A DNA stretch of 64,000 nt. It comes from Streptomyces sp. NBC_00223 (GTDB lineage Bacteria > Actinomycetota > Actinomycetes > Streptomycetales > Streptomycetaceae). Where the stretch lies: contig NZ_CP108109.1 of assembly GCF_036199905.1 (NCBI RefSeq), positions 6,640,501-6,704,500 of the forward strand. The letters are read 5' to 3'. The notes beneath the pieces are model-generated. The model was not told the DNA's origin. It was given only the letters and a program-made list of their open reading frames with translations, and made no database searches. Shown here one piece after another: positions 48,826 through 56,937 of this stretch. The position numbers and the translations under genes were made by a program. Position 1 is the stretch's first letter, and every line of letters begins with the position of its first letter.

Positions 48826-51800
48826 GTGCGTACGGCAGCAACTACGGCTGACACGGGCAGGACGGACGTCTTTCTCAGCTCGGCGCTGGGGGATGAGACA
48901 CACGTGCTGGGGCAAAAGGGCGGGGCTGGCATGGGTGACGGGCTTTTCGCGGGCAGGTACGAACTCGCGGAGTTGCTCGGTTCCGGTGGAATGGCCCGGG
49001 TGCACCGGGCCCGTGACACCCGGATGGGCCGGATCGTCGCCATCAAGACGCTGATACCCGAACTGGCCCAGGACCCCGACGCCCGCCGCAGGTTCGCCCG
49101 TGAGGCGCACGCCGCAGGCGTCCTCAACCACCCCGGCATCGTCACCGTCCACGACCAGGACGAGGTCCACGACGGCGACACCGTGGTGCCGTATCTCGTC
49201 ATGGAGTACGTACGCGGCGGAACGCTGGCCCAACTCGTCCGCGAGCAGGCTCCGTTAGAGCCCGAGCGGGCGGTACGCATCATCTGCGACATCCTGGACG
49301 CCCTGGCCCACGCGCACGCGCACGGCACGGTCCACCGCGATGTGAAGCCCGCGAACGTGATGGTCACCGACGAAGGCGCCGTCAAGGTCGCCGACTTCGG
49401 CATCGCCCGCGTCCTGGACGTCGACACCCGGCTGACCGCCACGGGCTCCTCCATCGGCACCCCCAGCTACATGTCGCCGGAGCAGATCAACGGCGCCGAT
49501 GTCGACGCCCGCAGCGATGTGTACGCGGTCGGCTGCGTGCTCACCGAACTGCTCACCGGCAAACCGCCGTTCGTGGACGGCAACCCGCTCAATCTGATGT
49601 ACCGCCAGGTGCACACCGCGCCGCCCGCCCCCTCCAGCCGCAACCCGCGGGTGACCGGCGAACTCGACGCGCTGGTGCTCTCCGCCCTGGCCAAGGACCC
49701 CGCCCGGCGGCCCGCCGACGCGGGCGTCTACCGGGCCCAGTTGTGGGCGTGGCTCACCGCCGCCCGCTCGGACACCGTGACCGGCCCGGCGACCGTACCG
49801 CTGCGCGACCCGTACGCGCGGCCTCCCGTGCCCCAGCCGTCGACCCCGCCGCCGTCGACCCCACCCTCGACCCCTCCGCGGGCGACCCCGCCGCCCGCGA
49901 ACGACCCGCGGGCCACCTTCGGCGTCGGCTCCCCGCTCCCGTCCCTACCGGCCCGGTCGCCGCAGCCCCCGCCCGGCCCCTACGTGCCCTTCCCACGGCC
50001 GGCCGTCGGCGCGGGCGTCCCGCCGGCCGAGCACCCCGCGTACTCGCGCGCGCCCCAAGTCCCGCAGCCGCCGCCGTACTTCCCCAGCACCCCGCCGCCG
50101 CTCAACAGCCGTACGCGCAAGGGCCGCAACCGCCGCGGCTGGATACTCGCGGCCGCCGGGCTGGCCGTCGCGGGCACGGTCACCGGGGTGGTCCTCTCCC
50201 AGTTGCCCAGCGGCCACCCCGCCGATCCGACGCCCGGCCCCACCCGCACCGGCACGGCCCCCGTCCGGGACCAGGCCGCGCTCACACTGCACGGCGGCAA
50301 GGAGGGCAGCGGCTACGGCGGCGGCGTCGACGCGGTCATCCGCCCGTCGTCGAAGAAGGGCGGCACCCTGCGGCTGGCCTCCTCCTACCTGGACGACAAC
50401 ATGCTCGACCCGGCCGCCACCTACACCCAGGCGGCCTGGAATCTCCAACGGCTCATTCTGCGCAAGCTGGTGGACTACGCGCCCGCGCCCGGCGCCGACG
50501 GCCGCAAGCTCGTCCCCGACCTGGCCACCGACACCGGCCAGGTCAGCTCGGACGGTCTGACCTGGACCTTCCACCTCAAGGCGGGGGTCGCCTTCGAGGA
50601 CGGCTCGGCGATCACCTCCAAGGACATCAAGTACGGCATCGAGCGCACCTTCGACCGCCAACTCTTCACCGGCCCCTCGTACTTCGTGGACCTGCTCGAC
50701 CAGGGCCAGCACTACCCCGGCCCCTACGAGGACAGTGACCCCGACAAGCTGGGCCTGAGGTCCGTGGCCACGCCCGACGACTCGACCGTCGTCTTCACCC
50801 TCGCCAAGCCCTACGCCGACTTCCGCTACGCCCTCGCGCTGTCGGTGGGCGCGCCCGTCCCGCGCCGGGCCGACCTCGGCGACGGCAAGGACTACGAGAA
50901 GCACCCGTACGCCAGCGGCCCCTACAAGGTGGGCAGTTACCAGCAAGGCAAGGCGCTGCACCTGGTCCGCAACACCGCGTGGCAGCAGTCCACCGACGCC
51001 GTCCACTCGGCGCTGCCCGACACGATCGACGTCAAGACATACAACACCCAGGACGAGGTGGAGGCGGCCCTGCTCGACGGGGGCGCCGACCTCGACCTCG
51101 ACATGGTGACCCTCAGCGACCAGACCGAGACGAGGATTCTCAACTCCGCGTCGTTGAAGGCCAACACCGACCCCGCGTACAGCGGTTCCACCCGCTTCCT
51201 GAGCCTGCGGACCGATGTGAAGCCCTTCGACAACACCAACTGCCGCTGGGCGGTGGAGTACGCGGTCGACCGGGCGACGGTACGGGCGGCGCTCGGCGGC
51301 CAGTACGAGGGCGGCGACGTGGCCACCACGCTGCTGCCGCCCACCAGCGACGGCTACGACCCCAAGGCCACCCCCTTCATCCGGCCCGACGGTCAGCCCT
51401 ACCCCGACGAGGCGAAGAAGTACCTCGGCATGTGCGGCAAGCCCAATGGCTTCACGGTGACACTGGCAGGCGTCAAGGGCGTGGCGCGGCTGGACGACAC
51501 CCTCCAGGCGATCATCACCTCGCTCAAGGCCATCGGCGTGGACGCCAGGATCGTCACCGAGCAGTCCACCACCTTCTACGACACCCTGCTGTCGCCCGAC
51601 AAGCTCAAGTCCAAGGGCTGGGGCATCATCCTGACCGCGTGGGCCGCGGACTGGCCCACCGGCGGCGGCTTCATGCGCTCCCTGATCCAGCCCGGCGGCG
51701 CCAACAACTACGCCGGGCTGGACGACAGCACCGTCAACGACATGGTCGAGGCCGCCGACCGGCTCACCGACCCGGCCGAGGCCGCCACCGCGTGGAAGAA

Positions 51801-51948
51801 GATCGACGCCTCCGTGATGGCCGACGCCACGATGGTCCCGCTCGTCTACGACCGGCACCTGCTCTACCGCGGCCCCCGGCTCACCAACGTCTACGAGCAC
51901 CAGGTGCTCGGCGGCGTCGACCTCACCGCGCTGGGCGTCAAGCCGTAG
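48826..51948 (+). CDS. Receptor Ser/Thr kinase fused to oligopeptide-binding (SBP_bac_5) domain
   Basis: Encodes 1040 residues in one frame. Kinase domain ~44-310: glycine loop LGSGGMARV, K74 (VAIKTL), HRD with D172 (HRDVKPAN), DFG 190-192, APE replaced by SPE (YMSPEQ). A ~120-residue proline-rich juxtamembrane region follows, then one transmembrane helix ~438-460 and an extracellular family-5 solute-binding domain ~510-1035 (KGGTLRLASSYLDDNMLDPA; DGLTWTFHLKAGVAFEDGS). Instead of PASTA repeats, the sensor is a peptide- or nickel-type binding protein. Ligand binding outside would control phosphorylation inside. The kinase gene converges on the cobalamin operon, overlapping cobC by 11 bases. 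Confidence 0.93.
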   Translation: MRTAATTADTGRTDVFLSSALGDETHVLGQKGGAGMGDGLFAGRYELAELLGSGGMARVHRARDTRMGRIVAIKTLIPELAQDPDARRRFAREAHAAGVLNHPGIVTVHDQDEVHDGDTVVPYLVMEYVRGGTLAQLVREQAPLEPERAVRIICDILDALAHAHAHGTVHRDVKPANVMVTDEGAVKVADFGIARVLDVDTRLTATGSSIGTPSYMSPEQINGADVDARSDVYAVGCVLTELLTGKPPFVDGNPLNLMYRQVHTAPPAPSSRNPRVTGELDALVLSALAKDPARRPADAGVYRAQLWAWLTAARSDTVTGPATVPLRDPYARPPVPQPSTPPPSTPPSTPPRATPPPANDPRATFGVGSPLPSLPARSPQPPPGPYVPFPRPAVGAGVPPAEHPAYSRAPQVPQPPPYFPSTPPPLNSRTRKGRNRRGWILAAAGLAVAGTVTGVVLSQLPSGHPADPTPGPTRTGTAPVRDQAALTLHGGKEGSGYGGGVDAVIRPSSKKGGTLRLASSYLDDNMLDPAATYTQAAWNLQRLILRKLVDYAPAPGADGRKLVPDLATDTGQVSSDGLTWTFHLKAGVAFEDGSAITSKDIKYGIERTFDRQLFTGPSYFVDLLDQGQHYPGPYEDSDPDKLGLRSVATPDDSTVVFTLAKPYADFRYALALSVGAPVPRRADLGDGKDYEKHPYASGPYKVGSYQQGKALHLVRNTAWQQSTDAVHSALPDTIDVKTYNTQDEVEAALLDGGADLDLDMVTLSDQTETRILNSASLKANTDPAYSGSTRFLSLRTDVKPFDNTNCRWAVEYAVDRATVRAALGGQYEGGDVATTLLPPTSDGYDPKATPFIRPDGQPYPDEAKKYLGMCGKPNGFTVTLAGVKGVARLDDTLQAIITSLKAIGVDARIVTEQSTTFYDTLLSPDKLKSKGWGIILTAWAADWPTGGGFMRSLIQPGGANNYAGLDDSTVNDMVEAADRLTDPAEAATAWKKIDASVMADATMVPLVYDRHLLYRGPRLTNVYEHQVLGGVDLTALGVKP

Positions 51949-52987
51949 CGGTCGCCAGCGCGTTGACGAAACCGTCGGTCGTACGGCGGTCGCGCACCGC
52001 GATCCGCAGCCAGTCGGGGCCGAGCCCGGGGAAGGTGTCGGCCCGGCGCACCGCGTAGCCCAACTCCCGCAGCCGCGTCCGCACATCGGCCGCGCCCGGC
52101 AGCCGCAGCAGGACGAAGGGACCCGCGGGGGTGTCGCCCGCGACCGTCAGACCGGGGAAGTCCAGCAGCCGGTCCACGAGATACGCCCGGTCCGCGGTCA
52201 CCGTACGGGCCGCCTCCGCCGCCTCCGCCAGCGCCTGCGGCTCCACGCACGCCCGGGCCGCCGCCAGCGCGGGCGTCGAGACCGCCCACAACGGCTGCGC
52301 GCGCTCCAGCGCGGCGATCAACTCCGGCTCCCCGAGCACGTATCCGATCCGCAGTCCGGCAAGCCCCCAGGTCTTGGTGAGGCTGCGCAGCACCACGAGG
52401 CCGGGCACGCCGCCCTCGGCCAGCGTCTCGCGCTCGCCCGGCACCGCGTCCATGAACGCCTCGTCGACCACCAGCGTCCGCCCGGGACGCGCCAACCGCC
52501 GTACGAGGGCGGCCGGATGGAGTACCGAGGTGGGGTTCGTCGGATTGCCGACGACCACCAGGTCCGCGTCGGTCGGCACGGCGTCCGGGTCCAGCCGGAA
52601 GCCGTTCGCCGCGGAGAGCACGACGCGTTCCACCGCGTGCCCGGCGGCGCGCAGGGCCGCCTCCGGCTCGGTGAACTGCGGGTGCACCACCACCGCGTGG
52701 CGTGGTGCGAGCGCCCGGGCGAGCAGCACGAACGCCTCGGCGGCGCCCGCCGTCAGCAGCACCTCCCGGTCCGGCCTCCCGTGCCGTACGGCCACCGCGT
52801 GGCGGGCAGCGCGGCCGTCCGGGTAGGCGGCGAGTCCGGTCAGGGAGGCGGCGATCCGCTCGCGCAGCCACGAAGGGGGCGTGCTGTCACGGACGTTGAC
52901 GGCCAGGTCGATCAGGCCGTCGCCGACTTCCGCGTCGCCGTGGTGGTGCAGGTCGTAGCCGCCCGTGGCCTCAGCTCGCGTGGGCAT
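51938..52987 (-). CDS. cobC: Threonine-phosphate decarboxylase-like aminotransferase CobC
   Basis: Encodes 349 residues of the class I/II PLP aminotransferase fold. The PLP lysine is in SLTKTWGLAGLRIGYVLG, with NPTNPTS and VDEAFMD upstream, as in CobC/CobD-type L-threonine-O-3-phosphate decarboxylases that make the aminopropanol arm of cobalamin. The N-terminus is typical of actinobacterial versions (GYDLHHHGDAEVGDGLIDLAVNVRD). Last gene of the cob operon, overlapping cbiX by 17 bases and, at its end, the convergent kinase gene. Confidence 0.9.
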   Translation of the reverse strand: MPTRAEATGGYDLHHHGDAEVGDGLIDLAVNVRDSTPPSWLRERIAASLTGLAAYPDGRAARHAVAVRHGRPDREVLLTAGAAEAFVLLARALAPRHAVVVHPQFTEPEAALRAAGHAVERVVLSAANGFRLDPDAVPTDADLVVVGNPTNPTSVLHPAALVRRLARPGRTLVVDEAFMDAVPGERETLAEGGVPGLVVLRSLTKTWGLAGLRIGYVLGEPELIAALERAQPLWAVSTPALAAARACVEPQALAEAAEAARTVTADRAYLVDRLLDFPGLTVAGDTPAGPFVLLRLPGAADVRTRLRELGYAVRRADTFPGLGPDWLRIAVRDRRTTDGFVNALATATA

Positions 52988-53921
52988 GGTGATGGCCGTT
53001 GTTGTGGTGAGTGTGGGCGTGGCCGTGCTCTCCGTGCGTGTGGGCGGGGTCGTCGGGGTGGTGGTGCGGCTGCTGGGGCAGGCCCACGCGGTCCTCGAAT
53101 CCGGGCAGCTTGACCCGGTACAGGCACGAGTCGCAGTTCATCCGCAGATCGCCCTCGATCGTCTCGCGGTAGCGCTCCATGACCAGCTCGGCCAACTCCG
53201 GCTCCGGGCCGATCACATCGGCGCACCGCACGTCCAACTCCGCGTGTGCGTCCGCCCATTCCCGCGTCTGGTCCCGTACCCGGTCCGGCAGCACGCCGGT
53301 GAACAGGAAGTACGGCAGGACGACGATCCTCCCCCGGCCGCCGGCACGGGGGACCCCGGCGCCCAGCCGCAGGCAGCGGTCCAGGCCGGCCGGCACCGAG
53401 GGCTCGGCGAGCGAGACGAACGCGGTCTCCACGCCCGCGTATCCCCGGCCCTCCCACAGCAGTCGGGCGACCTTGAACACCTCGGCGTTCGCGTCCGGGT
53501 CGGTCGAACCCCGGCCGACCAGCAGCACGGTGGTGTCCGCGCGGTCCGCGCCCGCCAGCGCCTCGTCCACCCGCCGCTCCAGCACGGTCAGCAGGGCCGG
53601 ATGCGGGCCCAGCGGGCGGCCGTACGCGTACGACGTGCCCGGGTGGCGGTGCTCCTCGCGGGCCAGCGCCGCCGGGATGTCGCCCTTGGCGTGCCCGGCC
53701 GAGACCAGCACCAGCGGCACGGCGGCGAAGTTCCGTATGCCGGTGCCGACCAGTGCGGCCACGGAGTCCGCGAGCGGCGGCGCGGACAGCTCGATGAATC
53801 CGCCGCCCACGGGCAACGCGGGGTCCATCGAGGCGAGTTGGGCGACGAACGAGCGGAAGGCCTCGGCTCCCGCGTCGTCACGGGTCCCGTGACCGACGAG
53901 CAGCAGGGCGGGGGGATTCAC
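52971..53921 (-). CDS. cbiX: Sirohydrochlorin chelatase CbiX
   Basis: Encodes 316 residues from a GTG overlapping the cobH stop; GGAG lies 8 bases upstream. The metal-binding histidine H11 is in LLLVGHGTRDDA, and the second-domain histidine region VLLVGRGSTDPDANAE marks the long, two-domain CbiX. The C-terminus has the cysteine pair NCDSCLYRVKLPGFEDRVG seen in Fe-S-containing CbiX proteins and an extreme His-rich tail (about 14 His in ~33 residues), likely a cobalt or nickel store. It inserts cobalt (or iron for siroheme) into sirohydrochlorin, an early step. Confidence 0.91.
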   Translation of the reverse strand: MNPPALLLVGHGTRDDAGAEAFRSFVAQLASMDPALPVGGGFIELSAPPLADSVAALVGTGIRNFAAVPLVLVSAGHAKGDIPAALAREEHRHPGTSYAYGRPLGPHPALLTVLERRVDEALAGADRADTTVLLVGRGSTDPDANAEVFKVARLLWEGRGYAGVETAFVSLAEPSVPAGLDRCLRLGAGVPRAGGRGRIVVLPYFLFTGVLPDRVRDQTREWADAHAELDVRCADVIGPEPELAELVMERYRETIEGDLRMNCDSCLYRVKLPGFEDRVGLPQQPHHHPDDPAHTHGEHGHAHTHHNNGHHHAHAS

Positions 53922-54625
53922 TGGTGGTTCTCCTTCGCGGGGGTGTGCGGTGCCGGTGCGTGCGGTGCCGGTGCGTGCGGTTCCGGTGTGTGCGGCGGCG
54001 CGGGGGTGTGCGGCGTCGGCTCGTCGGGCGCGGGGGTGAGCGGCGCCCGAGTGTGTGGCGCCGGTGTGTACAGCAGGGCGTTGAACGCGGCGGCGGCCAC
54101 CGCGGAGCCGCCCTTCTCCGAGACGTTGCTCACCGCGGGCAGCCCCGACGCCCGCAGGTGCGCCTTGCTCTCCGCGGCCCCCACGAAGCCCACCGGCAGG
54201 CCGATGACGAGCGCGGGGGAGGCGTCCAGGGCGATCAGTTCCTCCAGCGCGGTCGGCGCGCAGCCGATCACCCACACCGCGCCCGGGCCGACTTCGGCGT
54301 AAGCCAGCCGGACGGCGTGCGCGCTGCGGGTCAGCCCGGGCGCGGCCTTGGCGTCGGCCAGCCGACACAGCGCGCGGCGGCCGGTGATCCCGGCGGCGAC
54401 CATCTCGACGTCCGCGACGACCGGGGCGCCCGCGTGCAACGCCTCGTGGGCGGCGAGCAGTTCGTCCTCGTCCGCCACGAGGTCTGTGGCGTAGCCCAGA
54501 TCCGCGCTGGAGTGGATCACCCGTTCCAGTACGGCCCGCCGCAGTGGCGGCAGCGCGCTGGTGTCCAGACGCGAGCGCAGGATGCGGAAGGACTCCTGCT
54601 CGATGGGGTGGACCGTGCGGTTCAC
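53918..54625 (-). CDS. cobH: Precorrin-8X methylmutase CobH
   Basis: Encodes 235 residues from a GTG overlapping the cobJ stop (GTGA). The catalytic histidine H38 is in VIHSSADLGYATDL, and GCAPTALEELIAL, GLPVGFVGAAESKAHL match CobH/CbiC, which migrates the C11 methyl to C12 to yield hydrogenobyrinate or cobyrinate. The normal enzyme ends around residue 192; the last ~43 residues are a Pro/Ala/His/Thr repeat tail encoded by tandem 15-bp repeats, an unusual extension of unknown effect. Confidence 0.92.
   Translation of the reverse strand: MNRTVHPIEQESFRILRSRLDTSALPPLRRAVLERVIHSSADLGYATDLVADEDELLAAHEALHAGAPVVADVEMVAAGITGRRALCRLADAKAAPGLTRSAHAVRLAYAEVGPGAVWVIGCAPTALEELIALDASPALVIGLPVGFVGAAESKAHLRASGLPAVSNVSEKGGSAVAAAAFNALLYTPAPHTRAPLTPAPDEPTPHTPAPPHTPEPHAPAPHAPAPHTPAKENHQ
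53945..53989. repeat. Tandem 15-bp repeats in the cobH C-terminal tail
   Basis: GTGCGGTGCCGGTGC is present twice without change (53945-53959, 53960-53974), and a third copy has two differences (53975-53989). They encode a five-residue Ala-Pro-His-Ala-Pro type unit on the minus strand. More diverged copies continue to about 54065. Confidence 0.7.
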
Positions 54626-56937
54626 TGGGCGGCTCCTCGGTCGCTCGTCTGCCAGCGGTAGCCGCGCGGGGTGACCATGCGGCCCGATACGTCGCGGGTG
54701 GCGGTGTTGCCGACGGTCACGACGGTCACCATGTCGACGGTCGCCGGGTCGAGCGTGGCCAGCGTCGTCAGCTGGACGTGTTCGTCCGGACGGGAGGCCG
54801 CGCGTACGACGCCGACCGGGGTCGACGGCGCCCGGTGCTCGGCCAGGATCGACAGGGCCTTCGGGAGCTGCCAGTCGCGGCCGCGGCTGCGCGGGTTGTA
54901 GAACGTCACGACCAGGTCGGATTCGGCCGCCGCCCGCACCCGGCGCTCGATCACGTCCCACGGCGTGTGCAGGTCGGACAGGCTGATCGACACGTGGTCG
55001 TGGCCGAGCGGCGCGCCCAGCAGCGCGGCGGCGGCGAGCGCGGCGGTCACGCCGGGTACGCCGATCACGTCGATGTCGTCGGCGGCCTCCGCGAGCGCGG
55101 GGGAGGCCATGGCGTACACGCCCGCGTCGCCGCTGCCGATCAGCGCGACGGCGTGCCCGGCGCGGGCCTGCGCGACAGCGGTACGGGCCCGCTCCTCCTC
55201 GGCGCCCAGGCCCGATTCCAGCACACGGGTGCCCGGGCGGAGCAGGTCGCGGATCTGGTCGACGTACTGGTCGAGGCCGACGACGACGGAGGCGCGCCGC
55301 AGTTCGGTGACGGCGCGCGGGGTGACCAGGTCCCGGGCGCCGGGCCCGAGCCCCACGACGGCGAGCCGGCCGCGCGGCCTTCTGCGGGCGACGGCCACGG
55401 TGGCCATCGCGGACTTCCGCTTCTGCACGGCGAGTTCGGCGCCGGGGCCCGCGGCGAGGAGGGCGGCGGCCTCGGCGACGGAGGGGGTGCCGACCGCTGC
55501 GAGCGGGGCGGGCGAGGGGTTGGGTACGGCCACCTCCGCGAGGGCGGTGGCCGGGTACGTCAGCAGGGGTACGCCGAGATGGGCGGCGGCCGCCACGATC
55601 CCGGCCTCGTCCGCCTTGGCGTCAACGGTCGCCAACGCGGTGAGACTCGCCGGCGCCAGGCCCCCGGCGTCAAGGCCCTCCGCGACGAGCGCGAGCACTT
55701 CGTCCCGGCCGACACCGCGACTGGCACCGACCCCGACGACAAGCGACGGCGGCCGCACGAACACGATCCTCCGCGGTTCGCCATCCCCCTCCCCGCCCCC
55801 GCCGACAACCCGGTCCGTCACCCACACGACATACCCGTCCGGGACCTCGTCGGGGGTCGCCGTCCCCCCGACGCTCGCCGCGTCCGGCGGGTACGGGACG
55901 GCGCTGTCCGGCGGTGCCGTGCCGGCACTGGCCGGTCGGTTGTGCGCGTGCGCGCCTGCGTCTGCGGGGCCGGCGGCAGGCTCGGTTGCGCCCGTACGGG
56001 CGGTGGCAGGCCGGGGCCCGTCGGGGGCCGGCGTTCCCCCACTTCCCGCCGCGTCCGGCGGAAGCGAATCGCTGCTGCTCGGCGGTGCCGTGCTGGCGTC
56101 GGCCGGTCGGGTGCGCGCGTGCGCGCCCGCCTCTGCGGGGCTGGCGCCAGCCTCGGTTGCGCCCGTACGGGCGGTGGCAGGCCGGGCCTCGTCGGGGTCC
56201 GCCGTCCCCCCACTTCCCGCCGCGTCCGGCGGAAGCGGGACGGCGCTGTCCGGCGGTGCCGTGCCGGCATCAGCCGGCTGGGTGTGCGCGTCTGCGGGGC
56301 CGGCGTCAGGCCGGGGCTCGTGGGGGGTCGGCGTTCCCCCACTTTCCGCCGCGTCCGGCGGTGCCGTGCCGGTGTCGGACGGATGGGGGTGGGTGTCCGC
56401 GGCCGCGGGGCCGGCGGGGGGCGGCGTTGGCCCGGTTGTGGGCGCGCCGCAGGCGGGGAGTGGGGGGAGAGGCCACGTGGCGTCCGCGTGGAGAGCGACG
56501 GCGGAGCCGTCGACCATCGCGCGGGTCACCGCCGCCACCGCCCCCTCCACCGGATAGGGGAGCAGGTCGAGCGCCCCCACCCCCACCGAATCCGTCGCGG
56601 TCGTGATGACGGCCGCGGCCCCGAGCACCGCCGAGACCTCCTCCGCGAGCGCGTTCGCGCCACCCCCGTGCCCGCCCAGCAGCGCGACCGCGTGCCGATG
56701 CGTCTCGTCCACGGTCACGACCCCGGGGTCGACCCCCTTCCCCGCGAGCAGAGGCGCCAGCAACCGCACCGCCGCCCCCGTCGCCAGGAAGACCACCAGC
56801 TGGTCGCACTCCGCGAAGGCGGCCGGCAGTGTTTCCCGCACGGGCCCCTCGTAGCGCCGGGTCCGCCCGGGCCACGCGGCGGCCAGCCGCTCCGCGCCCG
56901 TACGGCCCGCCGCCGTCGCCGAAATGAGCCCGATCAC
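54622..56937 (-). CDS. cobJ: CbiG-CobJ fusion (cobalamin ring contraction enzyme)
   Basis: Encodes 771 residues. The N-terminus (~1-165, IGLISATAAGRTGAERLA; ATDSVGVGALDLLP) and ~365-490 (PDGYVVWVTDRVVGG; LVVGVGASRGVGRDEVLALVAEGL) are CbiG, a cobalt-precorrin-5A hydrolase; ~500-771 is the precorrin-3B C17-methyltransferase CobJ (VVGLGPGARDLVTPRAV; GDAGVYAMASP; FYNPRSRGRDWQL). Between the two CbiG parts, ~165-365 is a low-complexity segment containing 57-residue repeats. Fusions of CbiG and CobJ/CbiH are known; the expansion is the odd part. Start overlaps cobL (ATGA). Confidence 0.92.
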   Translation of the reverse strand: MIGLISATAAGRTGAERLAAAWPGRTRRYEGPVRETLPAAFAECDQLVVFLATGAAVRLLAPLLAGKGVDPGVVTVDETHRHAVALLGGHGGGANALAEEVSAVLGAAAVITTATDSVGVGALDLLPYPVEGAVAAVTRAMVDGSAVALHADATWPLPPLPACGAPTTGPTPPPAGPAAADTHPHPSDTGTAPPDAAESGGTPTPHEPRPDAGPADAHTQPADAGTAPPDSAVPLPPDAAGSGGTADPDEARPATARTGATEAGASPAEAGAHARTRPADASTAPPSSSDSLPPDAAGSGGTPAPDGPRPATARTGATEPAAGPADAGAHAHNRPASAGTAPPDSAVPYPPDAASVGGTATPDEVPDGYVVWVTDRVVGGGGEGDGEPRRIVFVRPPSLVVGVGASRGVGRDEVLALVAEGLDAGGLAPASLTALATVDAKADEAGIVAAAAHLGVPLLTYPATALAEVAVPNPSPAPLAAVGTPSVAEAAALLAAGPGAELAVQKRKSAMATVAVARRRPRGRLAVVGLGPGARDLVTPRAVTELRRASVVVGLDQYVDQIRDLLRPGTRVLESGLGAEEERARTAVAQARAGHAVALIGSGDAGVYAMASPALAEAADDIDVIGVPGVTAALAAAALLGAPLGHDHVSISLSDLHTPWDVIERRVRAAAESDLVVTFYNPRSRGRDWQLPKALSILAEHRAPSTPVGVVRAASRPDEHVQLTTLATLDPATVDMVTVVTVGNTATRDVSGRMVTPRGYRWQTSDRGAAQ
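55846..56274 (-). repeat. 171-bp tandem repeats inside cbiG-cobJ
   Basis: Residues 222-278 (ADAGTAPPDSAVPLPPDAAG...) are repeated as 279-335 and partly as 336-364, giving a 57-residue (171-bp) unit in frame. An upstream diverged piece (~187-221) appears to be another copy. The DNA copies keep blocks such as CCGCCGCGTCCGGCGG, so the expansion is recent relative to the rest of the gene. Confidence 0.78.
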
